Below, in pieces: positions 10,675 through 22,447 of a DNA stretch of 64,000 nt. The DNA lies in assembly GCA_036362985.1 (NCBI GenBank), contig JAYGXS010000009.1, positions 22,949,552 to 23,013,551 of the forward strand, written 5' to 3'. A model generated the notes under the pieces. That model made no database searches, was not told the DNA's origin, and saw only the letters and a program-made list of their open reading frames with translations. The DNA is from Ligula intestinalis. Lineage: Eukaryota; Platyhelminthes; Cestoda; Diphyllobothriidea; Diphyllobothriidae. The translations under genes and the position numbers were made by a program. Within the stretch, counting starts at the first letter, position 1; the number at the start of each line of letters is the position of its first letter.

Positions 10675-10985
10675 TAGCTAATCCGTAGTAATTAGAGGGA
10701 GAGGTGTTAAGGGATTAAAAGGTCAGCATCTAGTAATAATGTGAGACTAAAAAGGAGAGAGGAGGCTCCAACAATTAGTTCATTTCGCTCCGTCGTTCCT
10801 GTCTCGCGTCTTGTTGGGATGTGTCAGGACGTAAGGTGTCACGGTCTCGTGGCGGTGTGGGGATGCGCCCCATCACTGTCTCCTTGTCGTTTTGTGGCGT
10901 AGTACGAAGCGCGTGAACGCACAATGAATTGGTCTTTGGCCAAGGGAGTTTTAGTGCCTGTACAAACACCTTCTGCGCGTATAAA
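10675..10985. repeat. Direct repeat Y, unit 2
   Basis: Second unit of the repeat at 9040-9370, in the same orientation and about 1.6 kb away. It ends near TTTTAGTGCCTGTACAAACACC. Confidence 0.7.
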
Positions 10986-12289
10986 ATAGGGTTAGTTAGC
11001 CGTCTCGTGACCGCCTATGTCGTCACAAGTGTCCGTTTGTTGGATTCATTGCCAATTAGATGGGTGTGTTGTCCCGATAGCATTTGCGGCTTGCGGCGAG
11101 AGCGGGTAGCTTTACGTAGCTTTACCGAAGGATATGTGCAATGTCATCCCCTAGCTGACCTGACCCCCACTTTTAAGGACCATCGACATTTTCAAGAAAC
11201 AGATTGGCTCTGCCTGCCTGAGCCAATCAAGCAGTATGACCGAATTACCATAAGGGGACGCAGGCTTCAAATAAAAATCCACAATTTTATCGGTGTGGGT
11301 GTGTGCTCGCGTGTGGATGAACCAGCCCCGTTTGGATCAGTGGGTCACCCAGTTGCATTAGGTTAAATTAATAGGTAAAACCCTAGTCACTCTTATCTTC
11401 AGGCCCGGTTCCTTATGGTAAGAGAAAAAGCGAGACGCCACGCGTATCCTCTACAGCGGGGGGGGAGCATAGGTGAGAGAAAATTGATTGTCCAATGAGC
11501 GTGCATCTGCACTCGAGCGGGGCAGTGTCCGAAGTATGTGAGTCAGGCAGTCAGCAAATCGTCTACAGATTGGTCTTTTTGTAAGTCTGCCTTGAAGGCG
11601 TTTTGCCGAATGGACTTAAAATGCGCGCTTGCTAGCGGTCGCGAGATGCAAGAGGTTGAGTGTGGGCGCATTTTGCGGCAACTGTGGTTGGCTATCTCAG
11701 AGGCTGGCGGAGAAGTGCAATCACGTGATATAATGCGTCATAGGGTTGCTGACTTAGTTGTCGCTTACACAATCGCACCTTTCTAAGCCAAATTCACTCC
11801 TCCTTCTGCGCTACCTGCCTTCCTGCGCACACCCTTCTTGAATGACAGTGTCCTCCATGTACCCTACAGTATATTGTGCAGGAATGAATGAAGATTGTAG
11901 CTGACTTGCGATGCATCTACCGCACTCGCGCCCACGTCTGGAGGCAGAAGAGCATCCGAACTTAAGCACAGTGGCTGACGAAGGACAACCAGCCCGCCTA
12001 CGCGTGCTACACAGCCAAAAGAGAGCAACTCAGACTTCATGCGAGGGAGGGCGGGCAGCCACATTCAGCGGTAGTCCTCACAGCCTGGCTCTCAGTCCGC
12101 TTGCCAGTCATTCCACACACCTACAAACAGTACCGATAAGAAGAACCGAGTTTCCTTTCGTTATTTGGCCGCTTCCTCAGTCATGACTTTCATTGCGTCA
12201 AAGTCATTATAATGTGGAAGACGCTGGCGTCCCGTGGAGTTTTTTTAGAGGTGGCCTCTTTTTCTTTCTCTATTTTCGCTTTACCATGC
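10986..12289. other. No gene recognised
   Basis: Open frames at 10929-11366 (145 codons, +) and 11538-11786 (+) show no recognisable domain and no obvious splice context. A G-run lies at 11459-11466. Confidence 0.35.
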
Positions 12290-12620
12290 CTGAGTGGGAA
12301 AAAAGTTAAATTTTTGGCTAACCTTAGCTACCCGTTGCCACTAGTCTTGTAGTTACCTTTAGTTTTAATCATGTTAATTGAGTATTAAATTATGTATTTA
12401 GTATTATAGTTTAATTGTAGTTGTTGTGAACTTTTGAATATACTTAGATGTCGCCAACGTTAGATAAATATACTAACATAACTACTACCTAGCAAAATAA
12501 GACTAAAATTGAACTAATTTACTATTTAATAAACGAAACGTATAACACTTGTCACGTGAGACAGAATTCTGGGGCTAGAAGTGTCTAAGGTTGGCAATTA
12601 ATCTAGATTTTACCCACCAA
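12290..12620. repeat. Dispersed AT-rich repeat Z, copy 1 (partner 41400-41670)
   Basis: Shares AGTTTTAATYATGTTAAT-like, ACTAAAATTGAACTAAT and GGGCTAGAAGTGTCTAAGGTTGGC blocks with 41400-41670, in the same orientation. The AT-rich core is low in complexity, so the match rests mainly on the GC-containing 3' block. Confidence 0.6.
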
Positions 12621-13074
12621 TCCAATGTCTGAGCCTGGCGAGCACACTTTTTGCCTAGGACGCAGCGTAGGAACACTTAATTAATTTCTGCTTAGATTGT
12701 TTTCTTTTATCATAAACACAGACCGGGATTATAGTGCGCGTTTGACGTCAATAAGGTCGCTTCTTTATTGGTCGGACGCCGACCCCACAATGCCTTACTT
12801 TGCGTTAATGCATAGTACATTTTATCAGACTACAGATCATGCCGCAGCAGAGGTTAATAGATAACAGAGTAGACTTCGCATCAGCGCCTTACATAGCGGC
12901 CTTTGAATTTCGCCGATTGCTGCCGACAGACCAAATATTTATCATGGCGCAGTAGACAGAGCGTTGTGTTCAGCTGAACTTAGCGACAGATCTGAGCTGC
13001 TTCCGGTCTGGATGATGAAGACGATGATAAACACTAGCAATTGTCCTCCTGGTCATCCTCCTCCTCATTGTTAT

Positions 13075-13128
13075 TGGTGGTGATGGTGGTGGTGGTGGTG
13101 GCGGTGGTGGTGGTGGTGGTGGTGGTGT
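13075..13128. repeat. GGT trinucleotide microsatellite
   Basis: About 18 GGT units with a few interruptions. They create a spurious polyproline frame on the minus strand. Confidence 0.95.
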
Positions 13129-13416
13129 ATTTGTATCTATACTCGCTTCTCTTTCTACGTGGTTCAATCGAGCTGCCAATGGCCCAAAGTTGGTTCGGAG
13201 GGCTGTAAATGTGAAGCCACGTAGTCATGCCCCAGGGTGGGTTCTAAGACAAATAAGAGTATTAGTAACATCTCTCTCTCCCTCACCTGCTTTCAGTCCA
13301 GGGAACCCTGTGTGACAGTACATGGGTTTGCTAAAAATGAAGTGCTACGTCTCATGAATGCCCTTCTAATTCAGCTTAAGTGGCCATTGGAAGGACATTG
13401 TTTTTCCTGAAGAAAT

Positions 13417-14226
13417 TGGAACAAGGCAAAGATCATGAAACTAGCAGAATTTATTGACGCCACATAATTTCGCAACTTATTATTCAACTGCAAACAGTCA
13501 TTGCCTGTTAATAAGATAACTCAATTGTCCAATCATGTATTGACCTTGAACGTTGAAACTCGATAGGTAAATAGAAAAGGAGCTACCAGCCTTAGATGTG
13601 TGTTCAAGGCGAGGGGGTAGAGTAGGGGAGGAGGTAGTTATAACAGCAGGGCAATTCTTTTTACAACTAAAGCCTGTGCAAAGTGAGTAAAGGGGGGAAC
13701 GGGGTAACGGACAGGGCAGCAGTCGGTCATAAGGCGGAGGGATAAGGCGTGACAGGGAATGAGTTTATCGATCATTACCAAGGCAATGCGAGGTTGATTA
13801 CGTGGTTCATCTGCTTACGAAGTTTTGGGTTTCTCCGTAGTTCAGCGGCCTACGCAAAGCGTATGCGACGCCGGGTCATCGTCCGACCTAAAATGTAGTC
13901 CTTTGGTCGACCGTATGGTCAGTGACCACTAGGTGCTTCGTGATCAAACTCTCGGGTATTCTATTTTCCGCCCTGAGTAACCACTTCGGCATATGCCCTG
14001 CTAATCGCGTTGTCAACTGCCTTTGTGCCCTCACAAAGCATCCACATCTAAGACTACTGGCTCCTACTCTATTTACCTATCAATTTTCAACCTTCTAGGT
14101 CGATACTTGATTGGACAGTTAATTTACCTTATTAGCAGGCAATGACCGTTTCCAGTTGACTAAGAGGTCGCGAAATTATACGATGTCGATAAGTCCTGCT
14201 AGTCTCGTGACCTTTGTCTTGTTTGA
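13417..14226 (-). mobile_element. Inverted-repeat element with PLE nuclease tail, copy 2
   Basis: Longer sibling of 6567-7260. Inverted termini run about 215 bases: the GAACAAGGCAAAGATCATGA end, GTCCAATCA, and GATAGGTAAATAGA with AGATGTG occur in both arms. On the minus strand the interior (about 13955 to 13770) reads DHTVDQRTTF and RRIRFA, one stop, then AAELRRNPKLRKQ and MNHVINLALPW with a natural stop. That ending matches the PLE ending LEHVVNLTLPW near 60400, so the original protein end lies inside the element. One further stop and a frameshift break it. Confidence 0.8.
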
Positions 14227-15030
14227 CATTCTTTTTGTTTACTTGTCCTACTTGTTGTTAACCTTGGGCGCGAAAAGTGCAAGCTAGCACCGGGATGTGC
14301 GGCACCGGATGTCTGCCTTACTAGACCTCGTCAGCCAGCAGTAGCCAATCGCAGGTATGCGGGACCTGGTTAGGCACTGTGTTTTAGGCGTTGTCCAGGA
14401 ACCCGTCTTTACTATGGTTGCCATCAGAAATGTACGTAATAGCAGCGTACATTGATAAGCTTATGAGAAGTACACCTTCAAGCGTACTTTGAAGCTCAAT
14501 CTTTGTTTGTTATCAGGGTTTTAGATTTACTAGGACTCAATGAGCAGAGAACGCGTCGTCGAACCGCAGGTTATAGGACGGTACTCGTTCGGTCGTGTCT
14601 TACGGCTCAATATATATTTCTCATGGGCAGTCGCGCACCGGCTCAGAAGTATGAGGGATAGTCGTATTTGGGTTCGAACTGCAGGTCCCTTGACTGCGTC
14701 TCCGCGATGTCTGCTATGTTTAAGCTTCATGCGAAGAGCAATTTTGAAAGCTTATCATAGTACAATACAAAGCTTATCGCTCAGTGAATATTTGTCCATT
14801 TCTTCTTGGTCATGCTCATGCTGAAGACCTTTTGAAAAGGACATAGGATTGAAGACATTTTTAGTTAACATGTGCTGGCAGAGGGAATTTCAAACCGTTT
14901 TCTGTAAATTAGAAGTCTTGTCCTTCGTTCTTTACTATTGCTAGGCGTTTTTATCACTATTTGTGCTTTCGGTGTTCTGGATTTCGGTCTAGACATCACG
15001 ATGTAGGAGTTCCGCAAGTAAACAAAAGTT
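14227..15030. other. No gene recognised
   Basis: The frame at 14540-14824 (+) overlaps one on the other strand and has no domain I recognise. Confidence 0.4.
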
Positions 15031-15032
15031 CA

Positions 15033-15360
15033 AAAGAAGCAAAAGTGATCACTAAGACAAACGTTTTATTCGCCTGAGGTTTTGAAAACTGCCAGGGATC
15101 CAGCATTAGAGACTATATCAGCAACGGGTACTTCATAGATAGGGCCTGCAGTATTTGGCGCAAATGTATATTTGAAGGATTCAGACATGGAATTTATGTA
15201 GAAATATTTATAGGATGCAGTCTCGACGCCACTGCATATTTATGATAATAAATGGCTCCTGCCCCTATCGAGGATATTTCCCCCCTCTGTGCGCTAATTG
15301 GTTGACGGCCGGCGTGCGGGTGAACTTTCATCCTCCACATTGAACTTGAGCGCGATGATT
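15033..15360 (-). mobile_element. Hammerhead-bearing short element R1, 3' half
   Basis: The plus strand starts with the reversed R1 end (AAGTGATCACTAAGACAAAC, TTTTATTCGCCTGAGG). On the minus strand this is the usual order: hammerhead-like region, GAATAAAA, TTGTC, GATCACTT. The adjoining body (GGGTACTTCATAGATAG, ATTTATGATAATAAATGGC, TCCTGCCCCTATCGA, GACGGCCGGCGTGCGGG) matches 54850-54995. The core is too decayed to fold well. Confidence 0.6.
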
Positions 15361-15756
15361 GCTCGCTCGTCTGGCACTCTGGGGTTCCTGCTTCACTAAC
15401 TGCAATGCCAGATCTGACGCGTTGGAGCCCTGTTGGAGTCCTGCGGCAGTTTTAACAGCAACCAGAGTTCGACAGTGTGCTCCAAAGTCTCCATTTTGTT
15501 TCACACATTTGTTATACTGGGCGCAAAAGTAGATCCATTTATAAACTGTTCTTCTTATTGGACCTGTGTAATATAGAGGCAGAATTGTGAAGACTTATGG
15601 TTATCAGTTGCTTCTAGCATTACCACGAAACAACTTGGGTCCCAATTTAAGATCGTTAGTATTATGTTCTTGTTCTGGAAATGTTATAGCAGCTGCATAA
15701 ATTTACTTGTCCTCCAATGCTGAGTTACGTATGAATGGATTAAGTTTAAATAAGTG

Positions 15757-16043
15757 CATATTTATAGGAACTGTGTTTATGGAGATAGGTTGCCTGCCAA
15801 GCTGTACACTGGAATTCCAGAGCCCCAGTCCTAGTGAGATGAAACCAGGAAAATGCTATGCCTAGCAGCTGTGTTATTGATATGAACTTTTGGGCTTAAA
15901 CACTTTGACTTAGACTGATTCCCCGAAAAAGAAGTTTCGAAGCAATTTTATATTTGTAATATTTCGACAGTCTCCTCTTCTTCTGTTTTCTGGTATTTGC
16001 TGGCTGTTCTAATTGGGATCTTGCATCTGACAGTAGATGACTG
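15757..16043. repeat. Direct repeat flanking R1 element, left unit
   Basis: Matches about 16430-16727 in the same order: GCATATTTAT(A)GGGAACTG, CTGCCAA, AGTGAGATGAAA, TTCGAAGCAA, and finally the exact CATCTGACAGTAGATGACTG (16027-16046). The R1 element at 16037-16413 lies between the two units. Confidence 0.7.
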
Positions 16044-16413
16044 GCAAGAAGTAGACGGGGTCGCTGGGACAAGAATTTTATTCGTCTGACGTTTTACCAT
16101 TCGTCGCCATTCGGGAACGCAAAGGCCAACGTGTCATATAACACCAGCGCCGGAGAGGCAGAGCTGGCCGAGCAGTCATGAAGCCCAATTCCACCTCGTG
16201 TGATGGAGAATAACGATCGGCACGCCCATCATCAAGCAATTAGTGCACAAGCCGTCAAATGTGCAATAGCATGATATCTGTTTCCTATAAATATGGCAAA
16301 TCCCTGGGTATCAATTACCCCTTTCTGCTATTGCCTCTCATGAGGTCGCCGCAACGGATTTTGAAACGTCGGGCGAATACAAATCTAGTCCCAGCGATCA
16401 CATCCACTTCTTC
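16037..16413. mobile_element. R1 inverted-repeat element between direct repeats
   Basis: Left arm (AGAAGTAGACGGGGTCGCTGG, GACAAGAATTTTATTCGTC, TGACGTTTTACC) and right arm (GAAACGTCGGGCGAAT, CTAGTCCCAGCGATCACATC, CACTTCTTC) are inverted copies of the R1 end. The right arm retains CATGAGG, a hairpin remnant and GAAACGTC, the 3' half of a hammerhead core. No coding capacity; about 375 bases. Confidence 0.75.
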
Positions 16414-16429
16414 TCCTTTACTTCGTGGG

Positions 16430-16727
16430 CCTGGCATATTTTTGGGAACTGCATTTACGGATATATTTTTTTCTGCCAAATTGGACGCTTCAATGCCAGA
16501 ACCTCCTTTCACGTGGGATGAAATCGATGTTTTTTTCGTATATTAAAAGTGGATGCATTAATGGTTTGATATTTATGCTGGAATATATGGATTTATGTTG
16601 AATTAGATCGATTTCAAGAAGCTTCGAAGCAAGTCTTGTATGTTGTAAGTTGACATTTGCCTTGTCTTTCGTCTGGTGTCTGGCCGATGTTTTACTTGGG
16701 GTATTTCATCTGACAGTAGATGACTGA
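16430..16727. repeat. Direct repeat flanking R1 element, right unit
   Basis: Second unit of 15757-16043, ending in the same CATCTGACAGTAGATGACTG (16708-16727). Two small overlapping frames at 16259-16546 and 16315-16512 fall in this stretch and look accidental. Confidence 0.7.
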
Positions 16728-16968
16728 CTTCCTCATAGAGCATCTTCTCAAAAAATTAATAAACCAAACTAACAGTGCAAGTTTAACTTGAAATAAAGCA
16801 TTTGACTGGAAAACGTACTGTTTTGCTGGATACTCAGCGAAGGTGTGTTAATATCCAGCGGTATTCTATTTTATTGCCGAAAGTTCACAAGTTTATCGGT
16901 CCCGCTCCGCCTAGGGTCTTGACAGAGCCTCTGAGAAACGTAGCAGCTGGTAGTGTAGGCAGGTAGTA

Positions 16969-17127
16969 TTACTGACAAAGACAAGGGAGACTGGAATGGC
17001 CATTTCTGACTTATAAGCCATCATCAGCCAGCCATGCCCAGTCCGAAATGGTGCATCATTTGAGGCTCGTACTCGCGACCTCTTTGATCAGAATCAAACG
17101 CCCTAACCATTGAGCCACTGTTGCTCG
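16969..17127 (-). mobile_element. SINE family 1, minus strand, intact hammerhead motif
   Basis: On the minus strand: A-box region (CAGTGGCTCAATGGTTAGGGC), B box (GGTCGCGAGTACGAGCCTC), then the 45-nt motif at 16989-17033. The motif has GGCTGG, CTGATGA, a TGGCTTATAAGTCA hairpin, GAAA, ATGGCCAT, T and CCAGTC. Helix I pairs with one G.T wobble, and helix II opens with a T-A pair rather than the C.A of other copies. The tail is CTCCCTTGTCTTTGTCAGTAA. Confidence 0.85.
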
Positions 17128-17149
17128 TCTTTTGTTTACGCTTTTATCT

Positions 17150-17183
17150 CTTACAATGGACTCCAGTAAGAGTTCAAAAGCTC
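17150..17183 (+). ncRNA. Decayed hammerhead-like motif, PLE family B type
   Basis: CTTACAA (for CTGANGA), an extra T, helix II GGACTC with GAGTTC, then AAAAGCTC (for GAAAGCTC). The same arrangement occurs on the minus strand at 53376-53409 and 61096-61128. No PLE protein remnant is visible beside this copy, so it may be a solo end. Confidence 0.5.
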
Positions 17184-20160
17184 ATATGAATCAAACTAGG
17201 TTGCTGGTGATCGTTATGCCTGGTTCTTTTTCTTCTTCTTCTTCTCTACCTATACGCACACGCATTTGGGATGCAAAAAATTGCCTCAATTCTAAGAAAA
17301 AAGGTGTCCGTTCACTGAGACCAGAGAGTGAATTAACCAACTACACAATCATCAAACGGTTTGCCGTGCTAGTATCCTTTGCTGCATTTCAGTCTGGTTA
17401 CACATAATGTAGCCTGTTAGAAATACCAGCATAGAATGCGGAAATGCCGATGTATGGCCGGCGATATGTCGGAGGCCTCGGTGCTCACGATGAAAAATTT
17501 GACGGCCATTGTAACGGTGTCTCTGTAAAATAATATCGAGGTTAGTGCATTGGGGTAAGAGCCAAAAATGAAAAAAAATATTACATTGGTTTGGCAGATT
17601 TGTTTAATTTGGTTGACCAAATTATGAAAAAACTCACGGCATTCGGCGGGATCTAGTCTGGAGGATCTCGCTCAAATCCCATTATTAACCCCCAACAGGC
17701 CCTGACAACTAACCCTTCCCTCAAGGTTGAGCTCTTCCGTTAGCTATCTCCAGCAACGCTTCGTCATCATCCAATAGCCTTCCGGATAACAGCAAATCTA
17801 CCAGAGAATTCCCCCTGAGGTCCGATTCCCTACCAAACACTAAACTTCTGCCTTCGTTGGCTTGATAGGCTATTGCGTAGATGACAAATGAGAAGCTGGG
17901 TTTCAGTTCCAGACGACTGCATTCTCACTCGCTTGTTATTCGCCCTGGAGACGCTGTGCTCCAATGATACTGCCCGGGACACAGGCTGTCGGGGATAACT
18001 GATGTTATCAAACTCACCGCAGTATCGGGGGCAAAAATTGCCGTAGGGTTTAGACACACAAGCACACACACGCACGCACATCCAGACACAGTGAGCTAGA
18101 AGGAGGGTGGCGAGATTGCCTTAAATTTGACTGTTACAATCCCAATGGCTCCATTCATTTCCGTCCTGGGGTCGCGACTTGTCAAAATGCAAATAAGGTT
18201 CTGAAAAGGAACTGCAGCTACTATGGACTGACGGTACCACAAAAGTGAGCTTAGTTCAGTCTTCTATGGCTATGGATCCGTCAGAGAGCAAAGTCGAGGA
18301 GGTGGAGCAGCTGCATCCGCCGTGGCATTCCATCCTTCTAGTTACGTGAGTCGACCAGAGCCCTTGTCCGCGCACACCCAATGTCCATTTTCAAGCTGAC
18401 TTTTTTAAAATCCATGGTTGTTAAATCGTCCGCCTTGTGTGTTTCAGGGCCTGAGTACACAGAGATTCTAATTGCAGGCCTGTCGCCAACGTGGAGGCTT
18501 AGCAGTAATGACAGTTACTATTAATAGTTGACGGTTAATTTATGGGCAGTGACAAAAGGAAGAGACACTGAGCTAACAGGAAGCAAAAATAACTTCTGCT
18601 GTTCCAAAAGCGTCTCACAAAATATAACCTAACTTTCTTAAATTTTTCTTTAAGTCAGACATGATTTTAGTCATGTAAGGTCACAATAATTATGAAGGTG
18701 AAGCATACCAGCAAACTATTCCATTCATGTCAGGCTGTTGGCATTTGAATTACCATCTCTTCGGCCACTTAAAAAATGACGCTCCTTAAAAAAAGATGGA
18801 AGCACAATAAGCATACGCCTTTTTAATAAGTTTTGGTTGCTCTTATAAACTCAAATATATTTTGTGGAAGACATAGATTACGCACCAAAATTCATGTAAC
18901 ATGCCAATATATGGTAAAGGTAGATACTCTTTCGCTACTCAAAATTGACTCAGGTTGTGATACTGATTATCATGTAGTCTATTTTGAATTTAGCTCTGTC
19001 ATGATGCGATGCGGGCCTCTTAAAGAGCTTCTTTATGACCACTAAAAAAGCGTATATACTGTATAAAGTAACAACTTAAATAATATGCCGTTTCACATTG
19101 ATTTTAACCGCTTTGATAAATTTAACTACATTCGATGGACAACATGCATGAAAAGTTATTAATTGTACTTGTTTGATTGCAAATTACGCCTTCTTTAAAT
19201 TTTATACTCAATAAAAGGGAAGCTTTAGGTTTTAAAAATGTTGCTCGATTGCCAAATAATTTTGAAAGCTGCTAACTGCTACACTCGAATTCAAGGTTTA
19301 TAAACTACGCAATGTGCATATCCTTTTTAAGGAAATGTACGTTTTTGCCTACAGTTTCAGGAAGAAGTCACTTAGTTTTCATAAAATATTGCAATAGGTG
19401 CTGACCATGCTTTACACGGTATAGACAGTACGATGTATTATGAATGAACACCTCACACTCGTACAAAAGCTTATAGTAAAATATTTTTCTAAAATCGAAG
19501 GATACTCTTTCTTTAAGTATAAAACTTAAAAAAGGCGTACTTTGCTATCAAACAAGTACATATAATAATTTTTTCGTGCATGTTTCCTATTAAATATATT
19601 TGAAGTTATAAAGGCAGTCAGAAGCAGTGATAATTGTTTCAATCTTTCGCATATGTTGGCATGTTGCATGAATTCTGGCGCGTACTGAATGTTGAAAGTA
19701 ATATTTCTGTATTCTTCGAAATCTATACCTGCAAAGGATAACCTTGTTATCTGAAAGGCTTGTAGTCATAGGCTTTTTGAGGCCGTGGAATGTTTATCAT
19801 TACAGCATCGACTGTGTATGCTTATGAATGTTGCTCATTAAATAGGCAACGCAATCCATTCCCAATGCTAGGCTTTATGGACCAACACGATATCTTCTTA
19901 AGAGAGTATATAATTATATGAGTTGTCGTAGAAGAAAAGTACATTGTGTGTAGTCTGGAATAGTCTAGTGAAGGTGAAACTGTTGGTCGGGATGAAAATT
20001 GTGAGGGAATTTAAAAACTATTTTAATAGCTTAAAGTACACTGTGTTTAAGTACACAGTTAAAAGAACACGTTAGTTAGTACCAAGGGGACTGCAAGGAA
20101 AAAACATTTCTGCACGTTTTTAATAACCTACTCTTGAATTTATACGAACATTAATAATGA
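17184..20160. other. No gene recognised; AT-rich from 18600
   Basis: No recognised domain in any frame. 18600-20160 is strongly AT-rich with many short poly-A and poly-T tracts. A CA/CGCA-rich patch lies at 18055-18082. Confidence 0.4.
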
Positions 20161-20184
20161 ATGAGAAACATTTATATTAGTAAG

Positions 20185-20350
20185 AGAGAGATGCATGCTT
20201 TATTTTGGCAATACAATTTCAAATTTTCGGCAAAAAAACTTCCCTTCACTGTGAATAAACACTGGCACACTCACTACATAAGATCGGGTGATCACCAACA
20301 CCACGAAATGACCGAACGCAACAATTGCCGATTTTCCTTGAATTAATTGC
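20185..20350. repeat. Possible repeat end with reversed polyadenylation-like signal
   Basis: AGAGAGAGATGCATGCTTTATTTTGG followed by an AATTTCAAATTTTCGGCAAAAA-like stretch resembles the start of 39137-39640. Read on the minus strand both end in AAATAAAGCAT(ATG)CTCTCT, which could be a retroelement 3' end. Only the first 50 bases agree. Confidence 0.35.
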
Positions 20351-20967
20351 AAATTTAGGCAAAGTTGGGCCGTTTTCTAAACGCTGCTAGCATCCTGCTA
20401 GTTGTATTTGTAATTTGAAAAAACAAAGAGGGTAAAGATCGGAGCACAATAGTCTGACCGAGGCAGAAACAAAACGGCTGTTCAGTTTTGAAGGTCGTAC
20501 AGTTTCAAAACCCTATGCATAAATAAGAGTGTTCACCAGAACCTCGCTTTGGCAGTTGGCGGCTGGAACGAGATTTTATTCAAAGGGCGGCACTCTGCAG
20601 CAATTTGCGTAGATTGGGCTTAGGTTTCTTGGTAATTGTAATATAAAAGTACTGTTCGGCGAAAATGTTTTGATACAAAAACATTTTTCAAAACTTTCGA
20701 CTAACAACTGTATCTGCATAGTCACTATATTTAATGGAAGCCACCAGAAAGGCCTTATACACACAGTTGTAGTCTGCCTGCAAAGTCAGGCCAGCTCCTT
20801 AATGCGCTTTCGTCCCAAAGTCCTTTTTTTTCGATTGGAAAAGGATTGAAGCTCCATTTCGCAGTCCCTTTTCGAAAGACCCCTATTAACCTCTTTTTTT
20901 CACACATTCACATTGTCCCCAGCGCTAATTGGAAATGTGGGCATAGTTTAGACCCCAGTTATTACTC

Positions 20968-20989
20968 CGCCCCCCCCCCCCCCTCCCCC
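20968..20989. repeat. Poly-C tract
   Basis: About 17 consecutive C with one T interruption. Lengths of such tracts are unreliable in assemblies. Confidence 0.9.
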
Positions 20990-21356
20990 AACTAAAATTA
21001 CACCGTGCTGGACAGCCAATTTTGCAAAAGTGCGTTCGCCAGCCTGTCATCTGACAAAAATAGTGGGAGTTACAGTTGCACATGACGTACGGGGCCAATT
21101 TTTTGGAATTTCTACTTGAATTCTTCTGCCTGTTGTTGGAAAGCGTGGCAGACGTGGCCTATTGCCACACACCCAGAATGCGTTCACACTGAGATATTTA
21201 GCTACTGGAATAAGTTTTATCAAATGTAGTGTGAGTGGGGTATTTATTGATCACATTATGGGGCATATTCGGCCCTCGCGTGTCCTCGTGACTGACTCTA
21301 GATCCACACGAACCTCCACAAAGCTGCTAATATTACATGCAAACTTACACTGTAGT

Positions 21357-21470
21357 CAAAGACAAGAGCGTTTGAAATGACCATTTCCTACCTAGTAGTC
21401 GTCATCAGCCAGCCATGTACAAGCCCGTATTTTGTTACATCCGAACATCGAGCCCGCATTTGCTGCTTCG
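21357..21470 (-). mobile_element. SINE family 1 fragment (minus)
   Basis: The minus strand retains GTACATGGCTGG, CTGATGACGACTACTAGG, GAAATGGTCATT and a TTGTCTTTGAC tail. The tRNA-like head is largely lost after about 21470. Confidence 0.65.
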
Positions 21471-21744
21471 AAGTCCGACAGTTCCCTGTCGATTTCGACG
21501 ATGGACACCGCGTGCTCCAGCAAGCCACAACAAACGCTGAAGCAAGCCGAAGCAGACATTGAGGCAAGCTGGGCAAGCAACACGAGGCTACAGCAAGCAG
21601 AAGTGACGAAACGAACTACCGCGAAAGAAAAAAGGAGTTAAAGCAGACTTGCGGAGAATCCGCTTCTCGCTCGCTACTCCCACCTTCGTTTCGGATGTAA
21701 AGACAAACTCAATAAGACCGGTTATGCGGAAGAGTGTAGCTTAA

Positions 21745-21910
21745 AAGTTCAAAGCTCTAACTACTGAGCCAGGAGGCTTGTTTTCCTGACGGTATTTCCA
21801 TCCTGGGGTCTTGCAACACCTAGACTTGGCTATGGATGACTGATGATGGCTTCTAAGTCAGAATCGGCCATTCTGGTTGCCCTTCTGTCTTTGCCGATCA
21901 TGTTGCCATC
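21745..21910 (+). mobile_element. SINE family 1 fragment (plus 3' half)
   Basis: From 21815 the plus strand has TTGGCTATGGATGACTGATGA, a TGGCTTCTAAGTCA hairpin, GAATCGGCCATTCTGG and CTTCTGTCTTTGCCGATCAT. The core is at 21840-21863. A minus-strand A-box-like stretch (CTAACTACTGAGCCAGGAGG near 21757) suggests a second, inverted head was joined here. Confidence 0.6.
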
Positions 21911-22447
21911 GGGGAAGTTGTTGCGTACAAATAAGTACAGTGCGGCCTGAAACTCACGTAAAACCACCAAATTCGCATGAAAACATTTGGAGCGTGCAAA
22001 TTATTTGCCCCACAAACTCGCAAGTTACAGTCTTTGAAAGGAACGACCAATCTTAAAAGGAAGGTACATTTTAGTTTACAGGGTAAAATTTATTTGCTGA
22101 GAACTTAATTGTTTTACCATAAGCCACCAAATAAAAAATGAGTTCACGGCAAATCAAATAATCGGAAGCTTTATATAACTGACACTGGTGTAGGAGAATA
22201 CGGTACTAGGAAAAAAATTAAGAAAATTGATAAAGACACCACGTAATAATATTTTGATGATTGTCCTTAAGCGACAGCGGTAAACAGAAGGATGATAGAA
22301 TGACAAAATAATACAAAAAGTGAAGGTATGATATACTGGCATCTCTTTGATTGACCTTTAACGTTTGAAACTCATGTAGGTCAAGAGGACACAGAGACAA
22401 TTAAGTTGTCAATGGTCATTTTGGTCTGAAAAATTATTAAGCACAAA

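Noticed and set aside
12970..13228. Polyproline and polythreonine frames
   Set aside because: They are translations of the GGT microsatellite.
21432..21641. Glutamine/alanine-rich coiled-coil-like frame
   Set aside because: It arises from a CAAGC-rich stretch between two SINE fragments and overlaps frames on the other strand.
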